Shown piece after piece: positions 29,569 to 35,610 of a stretch of 35,610 nt of DNA. Under the pieces are notes generated by a model that was given only the letters and a program-made list of their open reading frames with translations, was not told the DNA's origin and did no database searches. Positions within the stretch are counted from its first letter, which is position 1, and the number at the start of each line of letters is the position of its first letter. The stretch is from the NCBI GenBank assembly GCA_036939975.1, contig JALLPB010000024.1, positions 1-35,610 of the forward strand, written 5' to 3'. The DNA is from Cyclostephanos tholiformis (taxonomy: Eukaryota > Bacillariophyta > Thalassiosirophyceae > Thalassiosirales > Thalassiosiraceae). Position numbers and translations under genes: made by a program.

Positions 29569-29620
29569 AGTGTGACTACCCATGTAAGTCTACACAGAGG
29601 CGAGATGGCACTGCACCGAC
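29569..29620. repeat. Dispersed 50-bp repeat, copy C (diverged)
   Basis: Begins TAGTGTGACTACCCATGTAA and retains AGTCTACACAGAGGCGAGATGG. It lies 85 bp after copy B in the same orientation and shares the preceding ACCAAATGC with copy A, so the repeated unit probably extends to the left. Confidence 0.6.
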
Positions 29621-29639
29621 AAGCACTTGAATTTATGGC

Positions 29640-29910
29640 ACCTAATATCAAATTTACAGCATTTTCATATTTGATATTACATGTCCTTCCGGTATGTATA
29701 TTTGCAGTTACAATTTACTGCAGCCAGCTAATATCAAATATGAGTTTTATAGAAATTTCCATGTATGATCTTAGATGGCAAACAAGCCCGTATATTCGAA
29801 TTTATGGCTTCTTGCTTCCATCTAATGTCGAATATGAAGTTTATGGAAGTGAACATATTTGATATTAGATGGTGATAAAGCCCATAATTCAAATATACAA
29901 TCGCACGACC
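29640..29910. repeat. Cluster of ATATCAAAT inverted repeats
   Basis: TAATATCAAAT words occur near 29643 and 29729 and their reverse complement ATTTGATATTA near 29672 and 29856. CCATCTAATGTCGAATATG near 29818 pairs with CATATTTGATATTAGATGG near 29853 (two mismatches), and a TTAGATGG...AAGCCC block recurs about 98 bp apart. The cluster can form several alternative hairpins and looks like nested foldback elements. Confidence 0.5.
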
Positions 29911-30170
29911 GAATATACACACATCACAACACACAATATTGACGAAGATACTCCCGATAGCCAATGCACCGAATGGTATCACCTTGCGCACCTTGCCGAT
30001 CATGTGGCAGGAACAGAAATCCCAATTCCCAACATGATGAGCTACACATCGTAATCAAATTTAAATACCTTAGCTGCAATATTCGCCGAGATCAACCCCA
30101 TTAGACGAACCATGAATTCATATAAAAACAATGATTTCATACCACCCGGCAGAATAACCAAATAATTATT

Positions 30171-30308
30171 TTTCATAAAAATATTTTGTCAGGAGTGCTG
30201 TTGTTATCCTCACCCCACGTCTAGTCCTTGCCAACCAAATCATTTTTTTCATAAAAATATCTTGTCAAGAGTGCTGTTTTTATCCTTGCCCCACGTCTAG
30301 TCCTTGCC
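30171..30308. repeat. 76-bp tandem duplication across the CLEC16A-like stop codon
   Basis: Copy 1 (about 30171-30232) and copy 2 (about 30247-30308) share cataaaaatat(t/c)ttgtca and the block ccccacgtctagtccttgcc, with an offset of 76 bp and a few substitutions. Copy 2 lies in the last codons of the CDS and copy 1 lies mostly beyond the present stop (30221-30223). Because 76 is not a multiple of three, the copies are read in different frames. Confidence 0.8.
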
Positions 30309-33300
30309 TTGGCTATCTTGTTTGAGATGATCTTGCAAGCATGTGAAGCAGAAGTTTCATCCTCAAACCAAAGATCCATCCTACTACGCATAATACGCAG
30401 TCGATTTTGGCCTAGGTTGGGACCACCACGATCATGCTGCATTGTTGAAGAAGGAGATGAGTCAGCCAAAAAAAGTGATGGTGGATGTGGATCGAGTGAA
30501 GCATGCGCGACCAGGAGACGTCGCGCAGGGGTTCGGCTATTAACCGATACTGCCAAGTCTTTTTTCACAGCAAGACACGCGAGGCGGCACGATGTGATGA
30601 CACGTCCCTCCACACCAGTCCCAGAATGACCTGGCTCAGCTAGGACCGCCCACCTCCCTACCACCACCAGGTATAGGCTTTGCCATTGTATGCCCTCGTT
30701 GGAAATGCAAGTTCGGCCTGTAAAGAGATTTGAGAATGCCCTTGACACCTCACATACACAGGGGAAAGCGGCCTTCCCAGCAAGTTCCACGACAGATCCG
30801 TATACTGGTGGCAGCGTGTTATTGCTGTTGTAGTCGACTCTTCTTTCCAATGAATCACCGTCATCTAATAAGGCTATCGCGAATTTAGAAGAAATATGAG
30901 CAAGTGAAGAGAAGGAGCCCAAATCTTGTGAATTGTCTACCCTACTCCTGGTGCCCGTCTGAGAGATGTACGACAACTTTTGCTGAGAAACAACAACATT
31001 TGGCTCGGGCAGTAACAATGATGACATTCCTTTCTTATCATCACACATTTTTGTAAGTTTCACACAGAACGCATCCAAATACAGGCAAGCAAGAGCCCAC
31101 GTCGTGGAATAGTGAAAAGGCAAAGTTAAAGATTCATCAGGGGCCATGTTGTCCACGATTGGCGAATTTCCACAAAGAAGGGCACACGTCGCAGCCATTG
31201 ATATGGTTGTCAGAACTTCTAAACCATAACGATACCGTTCCTTGAATTGATCATTACTTCCTGTATGTTCCTTGAGATAACACAAATTTTCCACCACACT
31301 GCTTGTGGAATTGTCCGCATGATCAAAAAAGAATCGATCGAGCAGCCAGTGATCAAGATGTTCCTTATCCATGGGAGTTCTTAGTCTCATCACGTTTGAT
31401 GTATCATTGATATTGTCAACCTCGTTGATTATGTTATTTTCCATTTCTTCCCATGATTTGGCATCCATACGGGAAGGGAACCTAATTAAGATTTTGGCAG
31501 CCTCGTCACGAATATTCGCAAAAATTTTACTTGCCAACCGAATATAGTTATGATCATTTGAGATCACAGCCATCAGTGTCTGTGCTGCCACGGTATTGAA
31601 CTTTACCGTCCACCATCCATCCTTCATGACATGTGTGTTGACAACCCCTTTACATAGGTACTTCATTGTTTCTGTCACAAATTCATCTCCAAAGTTTGTG
31701 CAATTATTTTCACCAGGAGCGAGAGCAGCAGAAGTTGAAATAAGGGAGGAATCGATGTCTCTTCTTCCATCTCCCATAGATGAGAACATGATCATTCGAA
31801 TGATCGAGCTATCTGCAGACATGACTGCGGCTTGAAGAGCGGCCGTTGCCAAAGGCTGAAGTGCCACCAGTTCACTGGGCCCCGATATTAGAGAAAAAAG
31901 TACTTTACGAAAGGGGTTCGCACGCGTTGTGATTGTATATGAAGATGGTGTGTCATCAGTTTCATTGCTGATGAGTCCTCCTATTTCCCACTTAAATCCC
32001 GCGTAAGTGGTTTTAGAAGCGTTTTGAAGTAAGTACAACAATCCAGGAGCTAAAATGAAGACCTGATGGCGAGCATTCCCAACGTTATCATTTTTATCGA
32101 AAACAATGTTGCTGCTGCTCTTATTTTTCTTGCCAAAATTCCTTTCGACTTGATCGATGTCTTCTCTATGTTTCCTATGGGTCTTCGTCCCAAAGGAGTA
32201 AACATTTGCCACATCTTGTTGAAACGGATAATTCAACTTTGTCGAAGGCTTTCTGACCTGATTGGCCTCAGTGCGTACTTCAGATTGACTATCATCAGTC
32301 AAATATGTACTTTCTCCACTGTACCATGATGATCTTGTACATCTCTTCGTTGAAGATTTTGGTAAAGTGATTTGCGATCCTGAGGAATCAACCATATCGC
32401 TGCATTTCTCCCCTGACAACACCACGGAGGCTGATAATGGATGGAATAACGCCGTTAGCAACAGATAACGGAATGTAGTGTTGGTTATTGTATTAAAAAC
32501 GAGCGAAAGTCCGTAGAGGGCAGTCTTCGCTGCCGCCAGGTCAATGGTGTTATTACTACCAATGATACCAGAAGGCGTGATATCAATAGAAGTAGATTCT
32601 CCTACACTGTCACTTATTTCTGCCGCTTCATATGGCGAGGAGAAGTGAGAAGACGACTGGGGTGTCATAGTTTTCTTCCTCCTCCTCCCAGCAGCTGCAA
32701 CTGCCGTTTTAGAACAATCCTGCATTTGCTGCGGCAACAGCAGCAGCAACAATGGCTGAAGTAGCATAGGATACACGAACGTTGCTAGTACCATTTCAAT
32801 TGTTTGTTCATTCAACGATATGAGGCCCACCTTAAGGAGATCGTCGAGAAGTAACAGTTCATCCTGCACATCAGCCATTAGATCGTGCAATGAATGGTGT
32901 AGTCGCAGTCTTCTCCTTGTTGTTTCGGCTGCGGCTGTTGCGTGTTGTTGATCTCTTTCAGATTGCTGTTTCGTCTCCTCCCCAACCCCTCCTTTTTTGG
33001 CTTCTTGGAAAGAAGGCTTGGTGGCAGTTACAATTGATTTCGATGGGGGTGGCGACCACGACAGTGTTAATGACTTCTTGGCAGGAAGCGATGCTGTCAC
33101 TGTCGCAGTCAGTTTAGTATCATAAACATTGCCATCATTGTTTTCGTTGTTTTCCTCTTCCCCATCCACTTCCAGCAACATCCGCACAAACTCCTCCACC
33201 TGCCCCAATCGTGACGTCAGCCGCATGCATAAAGGCGAAATTAGTTCACTGACTCGAGCGGGACGGCATGCGAACTGTGCAATTGTAATACAATCTTGTA

Positions 33301-35479
33301 TCGGCAAAACGGGGGGGTCGTCATGCAGAAAACCAGTGGGAGTTGAAGTTGGTATTGATATTGGTTTGTGTCGATGTCGCTTCGGTCGTTCATCTCGTTT
33401 GTGTCCTTTTCTTGGTCGTTGCCCATCTTGGACATCATAAGCCCTTTGTGCTCTTGCACAATCATTCAGTCCATCTTCGTCATCGATCCCCTTTTCTGTT
33501 ATCTCATGACCATCGAAATCGTCAGCTGCTCTGCATTCACAGTTGATAGTGTTGCCAATATCATCATTGTTGTGTATTGTAACCAATCGAAGAATATTCA
33601 TGCAAATATTCATCGCAGTGACTCTAATAAACGGATCTTGTAATTGGCCGCATCGATCCGAATATGCGCAGAATTCCAGTGCGCGCGCGTACAGAGGAAA
33701 TTCAACCATTCGCTCATAACCAGATTTTGCAGTCAATTGGAATCGAGATATGGTAGATAATTTTTCATAGTTATAAAAAGCATATCCTAGTTCACTTTCT
33801 TCTTCGGTAAGAGAAAAAGGAGTTGGATTGATATTGATTTTGTCATTCAAATCTGGAAAGGATAAGAAGAATTGGACCGTCTCCGCATTCATCCTCATAG
33901 CCAGACTCTTAAGGAAGCTGACAAAGTGCGTGATTAATTCTGATATTTCCGGTTGTGAGGATTGTTGTCGGTGATTGGGATGAATGGCCTTGGTAGTGGG
34001 TTTATTAGAATTTCGAGCCAGCTGCTGCTCCTCGTCATTCATCAATGAGTATAAATCTTCTCTAGTGGCAAGTCGATATGAGTCCAGAGGCAATCGTATC
34101 AAATCATTGACGACGTTGTTCGACAGCAGGAAGTATAATGAGGTGGCGCGCGACACATTTTGGATTAGGATAGATACGCTCTGTAGGGCTTGGGTAGCTA
34201 TTGAGATGGGGGGGAGAAAAAGTAGTAGATGATTTCGCTGTCGTCCTTCGTTATCGTCAATATCATTAGTCGGTTCCTCCAAATCACACACATATTGTTG
34301 TCCACTTTGTAGTGGTCGTGGTGGCGGAGGTGGCTCTTGACTCGAGAACGCCGCCCCGGTGACGATCTCAACGATTTTCGCCAGCGAGTTGCGCTCACAA
34401 AACAATTCGAAGGGTGCGAGGAAAGGCGACGCATCATCCTCGTTGTAATCAAGTCGTTGATGTCGATGAATGACTTTCGTTTTCCTTGACCCCTCTCCTG
34501 CTGTCTTTCTTTTTTTTGTTTTTACAGTCGCCAATCCTCCATCAAAGCTGTTCATGATTACTCTCTCACTTCTACCAACATCTTTTCCAACGACCCTATC
34601 GTCGTTGCCCCTAGCTTCATCATCAACATCATCGCAGTCGTCAACATTTTTGTTTGCATCAGAAACAGCGGCGAAAGAAGCGGCGTTGTACATTAGCTTG
34701 GCCGCTTTACGTTCCGACAACACGACGAGCTCGGCGATGCGACGCAGCAACTCGATGATTTCAAATTCATCGGTTTGCTCGACTTGCAAGAAAATTCCGA
34801 TCTTATTGCACTTGTCGCTCTTGGCATAATTGTTACTGATATTGTTGTTGACATTATTGGTGTTGGTTGCAGTGGTGAAGGTGGAAGCATCGAATTTCTT
34901 CTGTACAGAATAGGTAGCTGTTGCCACCGCTGCTTCTTCGCCTGCATTGTCTATCTCGTCAGCCCCGGGTGCTGCCGCTGCGTAGGAGTTGTCGTATCGT
35001 ATCATCTTGGTATCACAGCTGGCATTACTACTCCCATCTGGGAGATCATCAGTACAGATGCCGTTATAAGCAGAAACAATAGCAACATCTTCCTCTTGTG
35101 AAACAATTCCGTCTTTATTCTTTTCCTTATTTTCTTCGTTAAAGGTCGTATGCAACGGAAACAGTGGCGCCACCAGGGAAGGGGGGGCGACCTTAGCGAT
35201 TAAGTACTCCAACCGGTCCAGCGCAAGTCGCAGCTCCTCCAGAGTCGATGCTGCCACAGCCGCCTGGAGGGACGCGTCCTCGTGTGACGATCTCTCACCA
35301 TTACTTCGTTCGTTTTGCCGTCGTCGTCGTTGCTTAGTTGAAGATGTAGGAGGTCTGGGGGAGGAGGAGGCAACGGAAGAAAGAGGAATGACGGCGGCGT
35401 TGGCAGGGGAGGAGATTGCGCCATTGCTATTCTCGCTATTACTACAACCCCGTCGGCTGTACAAATAGCGTGAAAACAT
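30221..35479 (-). CDS. CLEC16A: CLEC16A / TT9 / EMA-family endosome-autophagy protein
   Basis: This 1752-aa single ORF starts at an ATG (35479). The N-terminal FPL domain is spread over residues about 350-660: LAPFELFCERNSLAKIVEIV, then ATQALQSVSILIQNVSRATS, ITHFVSFLKSLAMRMNAETV, YERMVEFPLYARALEFCAYS and IRVTAMNICMNILRL are clear matches. The family (CLEC16A in animals, EMA in flies, GOP-1 in worms, TT9/GFS9 in plants) acts at endosomes and Golgi in vesicle maturation, Rab2 activation and autophagy or mitophagy. Near the C-terminus, RIMRSRMDLWFEDETSASHA and the basic IAKARTRRGARIK segment correspond to the family's C-terminal module. The protein is longer than the human one (about 1050 aa) because of acidic, Asn-rich and Gln-rich inserts. 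Codon use is far more AT-rich than in genes left of 24 kb. The last seven codons come from a tandem duplication. Confidence 0.86.
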   Translation of the reverse strand: MFSRYLYSRRGCSNSENSNGAISSPANAAVIPLSSVASSSPRPPTSSTKQRRRRQNERSNGERSSHEDASLQAAVAASTLEELRLALDRLEYLIAKVAPPSLVAPLFPLHTTFNEENKEKNKDGIVSQEEDVAIVSAYNGICTDDLPDGSSNASCDTKMIRYDNSYAAAAPGADEIDNAGEEAAVATATYSVQKKFDASTFTTATNTNNVNNNISNNYAKSDKCNKIGIFLQVEQTDEFEIIELLRRIAELVVLSERKAAKLMYNAASFAAVSDANKNVDDCDDVDDEARGNDDRVVGKDVGRSERVIMNSFDGGLATVKTKKRKTAGEGSRKTKVIHRHQRLDYNEDDASPFLAPFELFCERNSLAKIVEIVTGAAFSSQEPPPPPRPLQSGQQYVCDLEEPTNDIDDNEGRQRNHLLLFLPPISIATQALQSVSILIQNVSRATSLYFLLSNNVVNDLIRLPLDSYRLATREDLYSLMNDEEQQLARNSNKPTTKAIHPNHRQQSSQPEISELITHFVSFLKSLAMRMNAETVQFFLSFPDLNDKININPTPFSLTEEESELGYAFYNYEKLSTISRFQLTAKSGYERMVEFPLYARALEFCAYSDRCGQLQDPFIRVTAMNICMNILRLVTIHNNDDIGNTINCECRAADDFDGHEITEKGIDDEDGLNDCARAQRAYDVQDGQRPRKGHKRDERPKRHRHKPISIPTSTPTGFLHDDPPVLPIQDCITIAQFACRPARVSELISPLCMRLTSRLGQVEEFVRMLLEVDGEEENNENNDGNVYDTKLTATVTASLPAKKSLTLSWSPPPSKSIVTATKPSFQEAKKGGVGEETKQQSERDQQHATAAAETTRRRLRLHHSLHDLMADVQDELLLLDDLLKVGLISLNEQTIEMVLATFVYPMLLQPLLLLLLPQQMQDCSKTAVAAAGRRRKKTMTPQSSSHFSSPYEAAEISDSVGESTSIDITPSGIIGSNNTIDLAAAKTALYGLSLVFNTITNTTFRYLLLTALFHPLSASVVLSGEKCSDMVDSSGSQITLPKSSTKRCTRSSWYSGESTYLTDDSQSEVRTEANQVRKPSTKLNYPFQQDVANVYSFGTKTHRKHREDIDQVERNFGKKNKSSSNIVFDKNDNVGNARHQVFILAPGLLYLLQNASKTTYAGFKWEIGGLISNETDDTPSSYTITTRANPFRKVLFSLISGPSELVALQPLATAALQAAVMSADSSIIRMIMFSSMGDGRRDIDSSLISTSAALAPGENNCTNFGDEFVTETMKYLCKGVVNTHVMKDGWWTVKFNTVAAQTLMAVISNDHNYIRLASKIFANIRDEAAKILIRFPSRMDAKSWEEMENNIINEVDNINDTSNVMRLRTPMDKEHLDHWLLDRFFFDHADNSTSSVVENLCYLKEHTGSNDQFKERYRYGLEVLTTISMAATCALLCGNSPIVDNMAPDESLTLPFHYSTTWALACLYLDAFCVKLTKMCDDKKGMSSLLLPEPNVVVSQQKLSYISQTGTRSRVDNSQDLGSFSSLAHISSKFAIALLDDGDSLERRVDYNSNNTLPPVYGSVVELAGKAAFPCVCEVSRAFSNLFTGRTCISNEGIQWQSLYLVVVGRWAVLAEPGHSGTGVEGRVITSCRLACLAVKKDLAVSVNSRTPARRLLVAHASLDPHPPSLFLADSSPSSTMQHDRGGPNLGQNRLRIMRSRMDLWFEDETSASHACKIISNKIAKARTRRGARIKTALLTRYFYEKNDLVGKD

Positions 35480-35610
35480 GCTGAAACTGATATTATTGTT
35501 TACAGTGGAGGCGACGACGACGTAGATGAGAATTTCCGGAGAGTCATCTTTTTTAAAAAGGGGTTGACTATCACCAGAATGAACTTTAATACCTTCAATT
35601 TCGCCCCCAT
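35480..35610. promoter_or_regulatory. Upstream flank of the CLEC16A-like gene
   Basis: Only 131 bases precede the start codon before the window ends. The stretch includes a GACGACGAC repeat and a T-rich tract. No specific site is recognised. Confidence 0.3.

Larger units (their letters stand above)
24030..30165. other. AT-rich, gene-poor 6-kb region
   Basis: Between the HA-domain gene and the CLEC16A-like gene I find no ORF with family similarity or convincing coding composition. Short ORFs are below 120 codons and mostly open with non-ATG codons. The region instead holds repeats: an inverted-repeat element (24786-24979), palindromes (24566-24577, 25907-25939), a telomere-like patch (25736-25773), a possible solo LTR (27791-28061), a dispersed 50-bp repeat (28096, 29483, 29569) and an ATATCAAAT inverted-repeat cluster (29640-29910). 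It is best read as old transposon-derived DNA. Confidence 0.6.

Noticed and set aside
24030..30165. Search for tRNA genes, CRISPR arrays and reverse transcriptase or transposase domains
   Set aside because: No TTCGA-type T-loop with a matching acceptor stem, no regularly spaced direct repeats with unique spacers, and no pol or DDE motif were found by reading.

Overview
The window looks like nuclear DNA of a photosynthetic stramenopile, most likely a diatom. Three things support this. Genes are intron-poor, with GT-AG introns of about 100-535 nt. Two genes (serine hydroxymethyltransferase and a PAP/fibrillin) have hydrophobic N-termini followed by a Phe-containing motif resembling the ASAFAP signal of diatom plastid preproteins. 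There is also a multi-unit helicase-associated-domain protein of a kind common in diatoms. Species cannot be fixed from sequence alone.

Layout. 1-9.2 kb: transportin (karyopherin beta-2, +), SHMT (+, two exons), a convergent PAP/fibrillin (-), then divergent 40S ribosomal protein S15a/uS8 (+, two exons). 9.7-17.7 kb: UTP6 of the small-subunit processome (+), a repetitive coiled-coil protein (-), and a large PPR protein (+). 18-24 kb: an unrecognised small protein (-), a three-exon permuted-papain/YiiX-like protein lacking the usual cysteine (+), and a five-exon nuclear-type protein (-) with an RNase H1 hybrid-binding-like segment, an AT-hook and six helicase-associated units. 24-30.2 kb: AT-rich, gene-poor DNA holding a MITE-like inverted-repeat element, long palindromes, a telomere-like patch, a possible solo LTR and a short repeat family. 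30.2-35.5 kb: one very long ORF (-), a CLEC16A/TT9/EMA-family endosome-autophagy protein.

The genes are housekeeping genes without an operon-like theme. Ribosome biogenesis and translation (uS8, UTP6), nuclear import (transportin), one-carbon metabolism (SHMT), plastid lipid structures (fibrillin), organelle RNA (PPR) and membrane traffic (CLEC16A) sit side by side. Base composition changes near 24 kb: the left genes are GC-rich with CGA/GAC/TCG-rich repeats, while the right-hand gene and intergenic DNA are much more AT-rich.

The most interesting signals are: an eight-copy ACCCTTA array with about 11-bp spacing upstream of transportin; minimal uORFs touching the start codons of transportin and the PPR gene; a possible one-base frame break at the start of the HA-domain gene; the missing nucleophile in the papain-like protein; and a 76-bp tandem duplication that rewrote the C-terminus of the CLEC16A homologue. 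No CRISPR array, rRNA, tRNA or prokaryotic defence system was seen.
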